A DNA stretch of 64,000 bases from Favolaschia claudopus. Its lineage: Eukaryota; Basidiomycota; Agaricomycetes; Agaricales; Mycenaceae. A model generated the notes under the pieces. It ran no database searches. It saw only the letters and a list, made by a program, of their open reading frames with translations, and was not told where the DNA came from. The translations under genes were made by a program, and so were the position numbers. Shown piece by piece: positions 48,811-62,689 of the stretch. Location of the stretch: the NCBI GenBank assembly GCA_037176885.1, contig JAWWNJ010000008.1, positions 1,922,001-1,986,000 on the forward strand. The letters are read 5' to 3'. Position 1 is the stretch's first letter; every line of letters starts with the position of its first letter.

Positions 48811-49864
48811 CGTCGGTGTACGCGTGTTGCGGAAAGGCGGATCAGGGCTGAGATTTGCGCGCGGGGTAGGGGTAGGAGGATGAAAAGATCTAGGTGTGTA
48901 GTGTCAACGCGTCGTACACACGCTCCTATTCATCACCCACCGTCACAAGGTTGTCTGCCCGTTTTGTGGGAATAGTGCTCCGCCTCGGCGTGTGCTCTGT
49001 TGTAACACCTCTGTCGGCCAACGCCTCTCGGATCGCCGTCTGAATGTGGAAAAACGTGTGGACGTTGTCAAAAAGCATCTTTGCTACCTTAGAGCACCAA
49101 GACAGTTGTTGCTTCTTCTTTGGAAAGCAAAGCAAATTTCACCCAATCGGACGCTGCGCCTTGCGAAGAAATAAACGAAAACTCCTATCATTTATGAATC
49201 ACTCTATCCTTCGTTCGGCCTCGTCCATTCCCCCCTTCACCCATCATTGGTTCTCCGTTACACGTCCCCCGATTCCACGGCCTTCCGTTACACACTGTAC
49301 TTTACCTGCACCCACCCTACCCTCCTCCACCCTCTCCTTAATTCACACCGGCATACCTTTCATATCGATATCCAACCCGCAATATTACTATTTTCTCGTC
49401 GCCTTGTTGTCGCTTTCCGTTTGCTGCATTTCTTTTTCCTCATCTCGTCGTCGTCGCACACCCACGCTAAAGCTAAACTCGTCCTCATTCATCTTATCCA
49501 TCCCCGTTGTATTTTACTCCCCCATCGTCGGTTCGGATTTTATATGCAGACAGAGTCAATGAATGAATCTCGTACAATAGACCGAAAATTCTGTGGCTTG
49601 TTTTTTGTGTTTGTGTCTTTGGAGTGGTCTGGATTGGTGGCGATGTGATTTCATCCGTTCTCCTCATCCGGACACGATCAAATCTGCTTTGCTCAGGTCT
49701 ACAGCTATTGCGCAAGCCATTTATTGCTTCGGGCGTCAATCTGACCATCTCTTATGGACGCGCCCGCAGTCCGTCCGTCACCCTACTCGGCCGCGATAGA
49801 TACATATATAACTCGTCTCTGAACCGTTCACCGGGCATCCAAACAGCTTGCACTCGACCTCATC
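48811..49864. other. Intergenic region between SPG1 and the GGPP synthase gene
   Basis: About 1 kb with a long pyrimidine-rich stretch (49210-49520: CCCCCTTCACCC, CCTCCACCCTCTCC, TTTCTTTTTCCTC) and a TATA-like TATATAA at 49805-49811, 54-60 nt upstream of the next ATG. No gene supported. Confidence 0.45.
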
Positions 49865-51282
49865 ATGTCGGCCTCATCCTCTTCCTATGACAACCTCCTT
49901 GCCCGCCTGTCCCGCACAGACACCTGGTCCTCCCAAGACGAAATGTCTGTTCTGGAGCCCTTCTCGTACATCACTTCGAACCCGGGCAAGGATATCCGGT
50001 CGCAGCTCATGGCCGCGTTCAATACGTGGATCAATGTGCCCGAGGACAAACTCAAGGTTATATCAAAGGTCTGCGATGTCTTGCGAGTATTATAAGTGTG
50101 GATTGAGTGGTGACCATGTCCATCGCAATGCCAGGTCGTCAGCATGCTGCATAATGCGAGTCTCATGTGCGCAACCGTTATCTATCCGCTCTTTGTGGAT
50201 CCCCCGGTCTAGCGGTTTTGCAGGATAGATGATATAGAGGACGACTCGCAGTTGCGGCGCGGAGAGCCAGGTAATTCATTGCATCCTACTGTCTCCTCGA
50301 GACAGACTCATTCGGCGGCTCCCAGTGGCGCACAAAATCTATGGCATCCCACAAACCATCAATAGCGCAAACTACGTATACTTCCTCGCCTACCAAGAGC
50401 TCCTCGCGCTGACCGGCCCCGATGCCACGACCTCGCAGACACAACTCGTCTCAATCATCACATGTAAGTTTCTTTGTGTTTACTCAACAGTTGTCGCACG
50501 AGCTTACCATGGCCAATTTCCAGCTGAACTCATCTCATTACACCGGGGCCAGGGCCTGGAATTACTTTGGCGCGACTCCCTGACGTGCCCGACAGAGGAC
50601 CAATATGTCGGAATGGTCAACGACAGTGCGTTCTCTCGAACAGCCGACGCTGTTATCCCAGCTTGATTTCCCGGTGCAGAAACTGGTGGTCTGCTCAGAA
50701 TCGGAATCAAGCTTCTAATGGCTTGTGGGACGACGAATCTTGGCATGTAAGTTACAAACCCTGATTTCATGGCCGAGATCACCTCTGAGCTCAAACGCAG
50801 CGACTACGTGCCATTGGTTAATCTCATCGGTGTACATTTTCAGATCAGGGACGATTATATGAATCTCCAGAGCGGAGAGGTACGCATTGCTTGCTTATAC
50901 AAACCACCGCCCGAATCTCATGGTAAATGTTCTAGTATACCTCCAACAAAGGATTCGCAGAAGACCTGACCGAGGGCAAATTCTCGTTCCCAATCGTTCA
51001 TGGGATCAACGCCGATAAAACGAATCGGCAGGTGCTAAGTACGCTCGTGGCAAAAGCTTTGCATCCACCGTGCCTCAATACTCTTCTCTAGACACCCTTC
51101 AGAAACGGCCAAGAACGCCCACACTGAAGACGCATACTATTTCATACCTCGACAAACACACACAATCGTTCGCCTACACTCGGTCTGTTCTGAAGAATCT
51201 GGAACAGCAGATACGGGATGAGGTCGCGAGATTAGGCGGTAATAAGGGTTTGGAGGCTATTATCAATGCTCTGGCGGTGTAG
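49865..51282 (+). CDS. BTS1: Geranylgeranyl diphosphate synthase
   Basis: Trans-prenyltransferase that makes C20 GGPP for protein prenylation and terpenoids. Exons 49865..50068, 50135..50166, 50224..50270, 50326..50463, 50524..50625, 50680..50746, 50801..50879, 50936..51038 and 51092..51282 (963 nt, 320 aa). First Asp-rich motif [66 protein letters not shown]; second Asp-rich motif [13 protein letters not shown]; then [19 protein letters not shown]. The order and spacing are those of fungal GGPPS. No terpene cyclase neighbours, so a housekeeping role is likely. Several exons are very short (32 and 47 nt). Confidence 0.95.
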
Positions 51283-51404
51283 GATTACATGTATTCGCAT
51301 CAGATGAGGGAATGGACAAGCCGTGGAATTAGAGGTTGTATAATATGTATTCACTTCACTGGATCGCCGCTACTTGAAGAAACAACCAACTGGGTCGGAA
51401 ACTT

Positions 51405-52830
51405 ACGCCAAAGTCACATCAGACACTAGAAGAAAGATCTTGCAACCCGAGTAAAATTGATGGTTCAACCTTGAACTTCGCGTCGAAGGCTCGAAGACGA
51501 TAATTATCGAATAAGTGCCGAACAGAACTGAGGAGAAGAATGAACAAAAGAGATTGATTGCATTGAAAACAATACAAGTGGTTATATATACGGAAAAAAA
51601 AAAGAATTTAACGTGCGTTTGGCTTCCGCTCGCAAATGGTGGACGAGGCCAGATGCGCGCGTACTGAGCCCAGAGCTCACGACAAGGGAGCACGAGGATG
51701 GAGACAAGCTCGCACCCTTCTCTGGGAAGGAAACACTCACCTTGGACCCGACGACTGACCTTGATTTCCAAAAGGGCTTGAGCCTTGACGCGCATCTTGA
51801 AGTGCGGCTTGAGGTCCGAGTCTTGAAGTTGACGCCTTGACGCGCCGTCAGATTTCGAGACGCGGTTTGAAGCCTTGAGATTATTGAGGCCTTGACGCGC
51901 AAGCCTTGTGGCACGGTTCGAGGTCTTGAGGTTGAAGATTTGACGCGCCGAGTCTTGAAGCTAGCTTGAAGCGCGACTTGAGGCCTTGAAGTTGAAGAAG
52001 TGTTGACAAGCGGGTCTTGAGGCTCGGTTTGAGGTCTTGAGGTTGACGCCTTGACACGCGGAATCTTGAAGCACAACTTGAGGTCTTGAGGTTGACGTCT
52101 TGACGCGTGTCTTCAGGCCTCGAAACCTTGAGGCTCCTCGAGCAGTCTCCCACTGAGATCTTGAACTTGAGTCTCGGGGGCGGCTTGAGGGCTTGACGTC
52201 TTAAGAGAACTTGAGGGCTTGAAGGGGATCAAGAGGATTTGAGGGAACTCGGAGCCTTGAGGCCTTGAACAGCCATGACGAGGGAGAGAGAACATGGACG
52301 ACGATGAGGGAGGACGGCGACGAGGACGAGCAGATTCGAAGAGGAAGTGAACAGAGCTAGTCGTGATGGTCGAGTGGAAGGCGGGTTACGTAGAGCAAAA
52401 AGTAGAAGTGAGTCCAGCCTAGGCGAGATCGAAGAAAGTCAGTTTAGAGTCTATACGCGATTGGGAGGATGAAGTTTACGCACCACGAAGCCTAAATGAG
52501 TAACGCCACAGTGCCCAACGGAGATCTGAGACTCAAAATACAGAAAGGGGCCGGAGATTGAGATGCTTGAAGCCAGGAAAGGACGGGAGATGATGAGAGT
52601 AGCGGAGAGAGGGTGAGGGTGACTAGTGTCTCACAGGTGGTTAACATCTTATACTCCTGCGGCAATTTCCGCGCCGGATTTTGAGAGTCGAATGGGTTGG
52701 AGGGAGGTCTGAGCTGACGAGAAAGGAGCAAGAGCTGAGGATATGTTGCGTTGCGCTTCAAATTGGGAAATTGAGAAATACGGGCCTAACTGACGAAGAA
52801 ATTAGTTGCGTGTTATTAAGTCGGCTCTCC
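51405..52830 (-). repeat. Dispersed CTCAAG-rich repeat family, copy C
   Basis: About 1.4 kb, homologous on the minus strand to copy A from the upstream leader (CCCATTCGACTCTCAAAATC, then GCCGCAGGAGTATAAGATG) through CTTTCTTCGATCTCGCCTAG + GCTGGACTCAC, the TCAAG array (51760-52270) and the conserved 3' block CTTCCCAGAGAAGGGTG ... CGCGCATCTGGCCTC ... AAACGCACGTTAAA. It continues about 200 bp further 3' than copy A. No conserved ORF. It sits 3' of the GGPP synthase gene, outside both flanking genes. Confidence 0.8.
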
Positions 52831-53089
52831 AGGGCCACGTTCAACTGCCTCTCAGCCTCTGGCAGTTATTGCTGAAGCCGACAGCGGAAGCACGCGTATC
52901 CAAAATCATGTATAGCATACCAGCGTGGGGGGAAACAACGAGAAGGGAAAGCAATTTTCAGATCACCTGACCGTGATTTAAAGTTCTTTTCCCCTTCAGA
53001 ACTCGGGAGGCGCTTGGGCCGGTAACGTTATACATCAGTTATTTCTGGCTCTCGGACAAGAGGGTATGATACAAATATCACGGTCTTTA

Positions 53090-56000
53090 TCAAAAACTGG
53101 TGAGAGTTTTCGTCAAACCAGCTTTCGTCGTAAACGACGCAACGACTTTGTCCTCAAAAACAATCTGCACTGGTCGGGGAACAACGCTAGCATCGACGCG
53201 CAATGAAGCACGCGTGGGCCTTCCGCCCGCCCATTGCAGGTCTATTGTTATTCCTCCCCGCGTCCGTGCACCCTTCATAGAACCGGTGGCCCATTGAGTT
53301 GGAAGGGCAGGCAGCAAGGTGATAAGGAGAGGTGCTGAGAGCGTAGGGACGTCAGGCGCTTGAAGAATAGCATTCTGGAATCAATCCAATGAGTTGAGGG
53401 AGTTATTGTAAGTGAAAGAACCGTACCAAAACGGCACCAGGGAGCCCCAGATTTGCATCGATTTGGATGATAGGCACTGCATCGAATGGATCGTATAAAC
53501 TGAAAAGATTGGCGCCATAGTTTTCGAATATGCCGAACTGTTTTTACATTCGTAAATTAGGCACTGACTGCAGAGAGCAACGAAGGAACCCACTGTCAGC
53601 TCGTGATAAAATTCGGAGGAGTTCTTGAGTTGTGCCCAACAGGCCGCCCGCCCTACAACCAACATATAGGTCAACCACCGTTGGAGAAAAAGCTCAAACC
53701 TACACATTTTCTCCCATCCCGAGTCTGCATCAGGTCCGGTTCCATTCCCGCGGTGAATCAGGCTGACCGTGGTGGCATCCATGACTTGCGCCTTCGTATA
53801 CGTAGTCCGGCTCCCGTTCACGAGTGTCAGGTCGCCCTGAAGGTTGGCTTCATAGTTTGCGATAGCGTAGCCGGGGTATAATCCAATGAGGTGCGAGAGG
53901 TGACGATGTGTATCATTGGGAGCATCTTGGTCGACCTTCCATTCTACAGATCTATCAGAACTGTGCAAGGCATGATATAGGATAAAGACCTTGCAGTTGA
54001 CCCCAGGACCCGATTCGCAGGCCTTTGTCCATAGCGTTTCGTTTCGCTCGCACCTCTACATCAAGTTCAATGCACTCATTCGACGCATGAATGCGGCCGA
54101 CGAACCTTCGAGGAACGCCGTGTCCTCGTCACCAGACGCCGAAAATCCCTTCTCGACTGCGTTGAAAAGTTGCCAGATGAGTTGCTGCGCATGGGCACAT
54201 CCTGAATTGGTGTCTTTCAGCAACCGGCCACCTCTTGGATCCTTTCGACACACCAAGGGTGATGGGCGCTTGCTCGGGAGAGTTACACGGACTGACGACC
54301 AAGGTCTCGTCGTTGAAGCGGCGGTCGGGGATTAGTTTATCGAGGTGGAAACTTGCAACACCCTAAAGAAACAAAAAGACGAGTTAATAAATAGGTCAAT
54401 GTGTGTCGCCAGGAGGATCGCCTTGAGCAATGGCCAGCCTTGCGCCTTCCACCACGCAACATCGTTTGTGTAATCGAAGTGGTCCCAAACGTGGAGCATC
54501 TGAATAATTAGATTTTGAATGAAGCCGAAGAAACAGTTCATACCATCCAGACAGCGGACTCTGCATGAACGGCGTGAGGAATTGACGATTGCACGGTGAA
54601 AAGACTTACCGGGATAGTTCGCCCATTCAGCACTGTTACCAAACGCTTTCATCCCGGTATGGCCGAAGATCTGTGCAAGCTCAGCTCAATCTCGCAAAGA
54701 TTGCAAAGAGCGAACATTCATCTATAGCAAGATCAGTGATGTTACCAAGGTAACACCTGAGCGCCTACCTCGTTATGAGTAACCCATCCTCTCGAGATGT
54801 TGTACAGGACTTGGGCTGTATACGCTCCTCGGGGTGCCCAATTTTTCTGGAGTGATAGAGTGAGTAGATGGCTACGACATCAGTCGTGGTAAACGCGCAC
54901 CTCGAAGTAAGTGAACAGCGGCTTCATTACATCTAGATTGCTCATTTCAGCGCTCCAGTAGTTCATCTGAATGTTGATATTGGAGTCTGAGTGGTTCATT
55001 AACGACAAGGCGTGTGTAGAAGACCTAAGCTTACGATAATCTGTGGATTTCAAGTCGGAAAATCAGTTGTGATGGTGTGATGGAAAAAGAGTACCTCCAG
55101 ACCACGGCGTCCCAGTATCCAAAGCCCATTTTCCTTGCAGATTCGCCGGCAAGGTACCGCGCGCGCTTGACCCCAAGAGATAACGACCATAATTGAACAT
55201 GAGAAGCTTATTCATGAATCAGTATCCTGTCAACAGAAGGTCGGAGTCTCAGGGGAAGCACACCTCCAGGTAAGGATTTCCGGTGTCTATCTGATAAGCC
55301 TCAACGAGCGCATCCGTACTCGTTGAAAGATCAGGCTGCTGCCCCAAATCAAGCTTGAATGCCCCAAACGCCTTCTGAACATCGGCAAAATGCTGATTTC
55401 TTAGCGTACTAAAGCTCGCCGTCGACAAGCTGCCAGAAAGAAGAGCAAGAACGGCGGCATGGGGATCCGGACCTTTGAAAGAAAACCCATGTGCTTCGTC
55501 GCCTGCGTCCTGATTGAACTCCGTCCCGCCCACCCATGAGATCCATGCCTCTGATGCGCCCGTGACAACGGCCGTCGCATTGGGCGGAAAGCCAGTCGCA
55601 ACGGGTAAAGATATGCACGCAACCTTTCCTCCCGTGCTTCGCACGCGACCCAGGATCTCGTACAGCATGCCTGGCGTGCTGGCTGTTCCTCGAATGCGAA
55701 TAGTGCTCGAGTCCAGGCAGGTAATGTTTGGCGTGGGGAGCCCGTTTTCGAGTGCAGATGAGAAGGCGAAAGTTAGGGGAGGGAGCGTGCCCTTGGAAGC
55801 GGAAACGTGATGGGTGCAAGCCTCACTTGGATGCGAGCAGAAGGTTTCACTGAGAGCTCGATCAATACCGAGATGCGGGAGGGTTAATCGATGCATACCG
55901 AGTGAACGCAGTACCAGCCTGAGTCCATGTCACACGGGCGATGCTCTGGTCCAAATCCAGCCATCGCGCATAATCGGATATTGTGCCTGTAACGTTGAGA

Positions 56001-56615
56001 GTTGCTACCAGATACCCAGCGCCGATATATGAGCCTGTATATCCCATTGAACGGTTGAAGAAGGATGTTCACGGAAACAAACCATAGGCCCCCGGATCTG
56101 TGGCGAGCGTTTCGACGTCTGTGAAAGTTAGACCGATCTTCACTCCTGTATTCTAAACATACTGTCAATATTCCCCGTTGGGCTCGTAAAAATGCCCGAG
56201 CGATACTGCTGCATTGCAGTGGCCATTGTCATTTGCTCGTTAGGCTGCTTGTTCCCACCATTATATGTCTAAGCAACTTGTATGAGATCGAAAAGTTGGG
56301 ATGAATGTCGCATACAGACAGGATCCTGGAACGGCCCTCCAGACCACAACGACTCAATATTCAACTGCAATGTCTCTTGCACGGATCCGCCCGGCGTCAT
56401 AGCTATCCCCGAGAACGTATGTGAAAAAGAGGATTCATCCTAATTCCCTATAACATACCAGCAAGAAAACCATTTCCAACAGGAAGCCAATCCCTCGACC
56501 AAATCACTCCAGGCTTAGTATACCACAATCCATTGCCGCTCGACGGGAAGCCAGAAGGTGCACTGATGACAGCAGAAGCCAAGAACGCGTTGAACAGAAT
56601 GCTTTTGCTCCACAT
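53090..56615 (-). CDS. Secreted GH95 alpha-L-fucosidase (or alpha-L-galactosidase)
   Basis: Inverting GH95 exo-enzyme removing terminal alpha-L-fucose (or L-galactose) from plant or fungal glycans. Twenty exons from 56615..56459 to 53374..53090 sum to 2508 nt (835 aa) with all phases joining. Signal peptide MWSKSILFNAFLASAVIS; N-terminal GLWYTKPGVIWSRDWLPVGN and LQLNIESLWSGGPFQDP; (alpha/alpha)6 barrel with LLGSSARGTLPANLQGKWA, HSNINIQMNYWSAE (the two Asn of the catalytic triad), SPCNSPEQ (general acid Glu), DTHRHLSHLIGLYPG and IIQIDANLGLPGAVL (probable catalytic Asp). Exon 8 (55040..55035) is only 6 nt, and the intron after 54422 seems to have a GC donor. Start at 56615 opens the signal peptide. 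Confidence 0.93.
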
Positions 56616-57355
56616 TAGAAAAGAGCAGAGGAGGTCCACGACTGGCGAGGTCCAGCAGAAAATCGACGAGCTAGGAATAAAATCATCGTGCCATGCCACC
56701 TGCGGAAGTTCCTCGGGAATTAGAAGGCGCGAAGGCATAATTCACAGGCGGTTGACGCGTCAACTGAGAGGTATACGGTACGTCTGCGGGCTCATGTGCT
56801 TGGGCGCGGACCGGGGAGTTGCAACGGAACGGAGTATTCGGATTTGTGAAGCTGAGGGAGCTGAGCTTTTCACAAGTCGTGTAACCGCAAATGGGTATTT
56901 GGACGTCGCACAGTCGGAGACCGGTGAACGTTTGAACGTTGAACGTTGAACGTTGAACCCTGTTGAACCTCGACGAACGAGAACAAGTAGTGCTCGGGCA
57001 TCGCCGACGATGATTGATCGGAAGTGCACGCCCGGTAACACCTTAGGCCTGAGCGTCAGTAGCCCTGACCTGGTACAACTAAGGAAGGGCTCACTTTCTG
57101 CGCGATAACATATAACATAGCAAATGCAAATCAATAGAACCATCCGAATAATACAACACCTATTATTTAATTCAACAAAGTCAGAGCGAAAGGCTAGCAA
57201 GTTTCTGGGTATCACAGCATCGAGGTTTGCGGCGGATACGTACAACAACGGAATTGCGAACGAACATAGACAGGATCCGAGTGCCAGTTGCGAAAGGTAT
57301 AAAGGAGAAATGAAAACGAGAGAAAAGATATCCCATCCGAATCCACCACCACCAC
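56616..57355. other. Intergenic region with a TTGAACG tandem repeat
   Basis: Upstream of the GH95 gene and 3' of the kinase gene. Between 56925 and 56967 there are five or six copies of TTGAACG/TTGAACC, mostly head to tail. No gene. Confidence 0.5.
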
Positions 57356-59696
<2,341 letters not shown>

Positions 59697-59991
59697 CTGT
59701 GAATAACAGATCGCAGAAGATACGATAGAGTAGTGATTAATATACAAATTGTGTCGCGTTATGGATACAGTTGCATCTCTTTTTGGCGCCCGAAACCGCC
59801 AAATCCTTCTCAACACCGAAGTCCCTGCCTGTTCGGTCGTGTGGTTCCTTCCATGCAATTTGTCAGTGGTGATTGCTTTCGAGAAGAGAAAGATTATGCG
59901 GGGATTCCTGTCAATGAACGTCAAGTCGTTGGCTCTCAGTGACAGTATCCGGAGACGTTGGGATCTTAGATGTGGGATGCAGTTTAATGGT
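59697..59991. other. Short region between the kinase and the nucleotidyltransferase gene
   Basis: Holds the unresolved 5' end of the kinase gene and the 3' flank of the next gene. No separate gene seen. Confidence 0.35.
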
Positions 59992-61710
59992 CTATCTGCG
60001 CCAGGTAAAGGGGAGCTCGTTGGAGTCGACCGGATGCCATTCGGGATCCGGCGTATGAGGCAGCTCAGGCTGTTTCTCTTTTAGCGCGATGTGAGGAGGC
60101 TCTTCACGTGTGCGTGTCAATGGAGGGGGCAATCTCCCCTCCTCAAACGCCATATTTTCCGCATACTCGCTACACATAAACTTGAAGCGAGCCAAACTGG
60201 GATGACTGATGATGCCAGTGATATTCTACGAAGAGTCATTTAACACCGCCAAGGTCGAGGACATACGCTCTCACCTTGCGTCGGATGAAAGGGTCAAGGT
60301 TCCATAGTACCCCGTTGTAAGGCGCAACCCCATCAGCCAAGGTTGGTCGTGGAAGAATGCCACCGTCCCGAACACTGACCATCTGCTCTTCGAACTTGAA
60401 CTCATGACCCCAAAGTCTACGACCGGCTTCATTCAATACAACATTCCGCGAGTTGCTTGCTCACTCACCGAAACCAGTCCTGGATCAACTGAGAAACCGG
60501 GACATCTTCCGGGGGCGTCCATCCTTCAGCCATATTATAGCGCACATCACAACATGTAATCCTTGGTTTTCGTAGCCAAAAAGTGCCCTTCAATGTACCA
60601 GGCTCCATAGGCGGCAGGCCTTCTTGTAAATTGGGTAAAAGTCCTCGACTCTAATAAACCAAGTCCGCCACAATCAATCTCTGGATCGCAAGGGAGTAGT
60701 TGGCACGGACGAACTTGCAGAAACCCTATCGTCATCATAACCAACGCATAGCTGCTAAATGTTATGGGTTTGGCGAGGAAATTATTTGAGGGATGTTTTA
60801 AATTAAACGAGGAACGGTTTAAACCAAGCGGCTTCGCCCATTGTTTGATGTATTGAATCATTGGACGGAGAACTGGGTTCAGTTCACAGTATCGCTTGAT
60901 GAGCTCCGAGTTCATGACGCCAAGACGGTCGTTGACATTCAAATCCACAAAATGGTGAGTCTTTTTGTCCGCAAACTTGACTGACGAAGGGAATTGAGTG
61001 TACGCTCCAGGAGAAGCAACTAGCTAACCAATGGGTACATTGGCATCTGTAACTGTGTCGGCAATGTGAAATCCCGCTTTGCGAAGGACTTTGGCGATGT
61101 TTCTATTACATTGCACGTCATCGCAGATGAGTGAATGAATTGCGAGCATCGATGTATGTATTACCTGACGCTATGAATAGCTAGATATATGTAGTCAATC
61201 AAGCTGAACATTGCCAAGGAACGAATACACCTACGAGGCAAATCCCTAGGATTCCACTCATATCCCGGGGCGACCACTCCATAAGGATAGTTGGGGTCCT
61301 GCGAGATTGACCGTCATTTTTTTGGTATTTTGGAGGGAATCAACAGATAGACAACATACAAGTATGACCATATCAAGGTCGCTGTTCGCCTTGGAGATTC
61401 CATAGCGCGTGCTGCCAAAGAGTTCGACTGTATATTCCGGACCCCAAGCGGCTTGAATCGCCTCCTCGACGGCATCCAGCGTTTGCTTTCTTGTGGCTAT
61501 CACAGCGGGCTGTTGGGTGTGAAGATAATTAGAAAGAGGGGAAAAACACAGAGGAAAACTACTTGCGTCCAATTCGATGGAGCTGGGATCCGGAGGTTTG
61601 TTCCTGGGAGGGTCGACTAGACTCTGATATCCTCTTGAGCCGGTTTTGTACGCGATCCCTGCTCTGGTTTTTCGCACGGGGCGAACTGAGTTTGTTGCCA
61701 GGGAAGGCAT
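59992..61710 (-). CDS. Cid1/Trf-type non-canonical poly(A)/poly(U) polymerase
   Basis: Nucleotidyltransferase of the DNA polymerase beta superfamily acting on RNA 3' ends. N-terminal catalytic core: AVIATRKQTLDAVEEAIQAAWGPEYTVELFGSTRYGISKANSDLDMVIL (GS...DLD gives the first two Asp). The later part DLNVNDRLGVMNSELIKRYCELNPVLRPMIQYIKQWAKPLGLN is the central domain with the third acidic site; NNFLAKPITFSSYALVMMTIGFLQ is the PAP-associated helix. The C-terminal segment ends in LPHTPDPEWHPVDSNELPFTWRR. There are several introns. Whether it adenylates or uridylates cannot be told. Start at 61710 (MPSLATNSVRP) is the first Met shortly before the conserved part; an upstream start is possible because the frame is open to 61914. 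Confidence 0.85.
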
Positions 61711-61926
61711 TGCGAGTGAGTGGGTGGATCCTGAGTTTTCTGGTAGTGTAAGCGGTTCTCGCAAATGTCCTGGGCGCCAGAACTTTGAACAAGTTGGACT
61801 GATGCCAAACACACACAAGGTAGATCGCTCACAGAGGTCGCGGGGGAGGGGGGACTGAGACCCCACTGCGGAATCTGTTAGCCTCGACGTCTCGTATCGC
61901 ACATAGAGCAACACACGGCATCACTT

Positions 61927-62550
61927 TCATCTTGCTGCTCTTGAGGCAAAACAGGTTCTGGAGGTGTGATGGGCTGAGTTAATTCGAATGCACGTCAGCA
62001 ATCGACTGGCAGACAGCTTCAGCAAAACACGAACAGGGGTGGCCTTTTTCTTTTTCAGCAGAACGGGAGATGTGTGCATATATCGCTTGAGAAACCCCTG
62101 GGTCGGACTCCATGCGGGGGACAATGAAGGCGGCGAATAGAGTAGCACTCTGACAATCAATGCGGGCTCGGTGGGATAGCTGATTTTGTTGTGGCCCATT
62201 ATGGTGCCCAAGGTTAGATCCGTGACTTGGAATGAGGCGGGATCCTGCGATTTTGCCAACATATTTGTGATACACTCGGCATTCTGTGCCCGGTGTTGGT
62301 AAATTGCATGAGGTTCACAACTAAAGAGCTGCACAAACTCAAGATACGCCACGGTACACCCAGATATAAAGCCCACCATTCCAGTCAACTTGCTGTATCT
62401 AGACACGTTGCGATGTGCAATCCTAGCAGGCTTTGTCCGGTAGAGTGATGGTTTCTTCTTGTCATCGTTTACTTTCCTCGGTCCATTGAGTTTGAAAAGA
62501 GCCTGACGTGCGCGGCATTGAGAGGTATAAAATGGGCGGGCAGGTCGCAT
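61927..62550 (-). CDS. Uncharacterised 207-codon ORF upstream of the Cid1-like gene
   Basis: Uninterrupted minus-strand frame starting MRPARPFYTSQCRARQALFK and basic overall, with a hydrophobic patch GMVGFISGCTVAYLEFVQLF and a segment LTLGTIMGHNKISYPTEPALIVRVLLY. The basic N-terminus (many Arg, no acidic residues) would fit a mitochondrial presequence. No family recognised. It may be a separate gene, a 5' exon of the nucleotidyltransferase, or chance; length is the main support. Confidence 0.3.
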   Translation of the reverse strand: MRPARPFYTSQCRARQALFKLNGPRKVNDDKKKPSLYRTKPARIAHRNVSRYSKLTGMVGFISGCTVAYLEFVQLFSCEPHAIYQHRAQNAECITNMLAKSQDPASFQVTDLTLGTIMGHNKISYPTEPALIVRVLLYSPPSLSPAWSPTQGFLKRYMHTSPVLLKKKKATPVRVLLKLSASRLLTCIRINSAHHTSRTCFASRAAR

Positions 62551-62689
62551 TGGTTCCCGGGATTTTCCCGCACGAAATCGGATCCCAGATAAGCTAGTAC
62601 TGGTAGTGTTGAGTCCTCGGTGGGGCGCGGTCGTAAAACTGGCTCGAGGCCACCCGAAACCACTTCAAAGTTCAAGTTCGGGCGACGAA

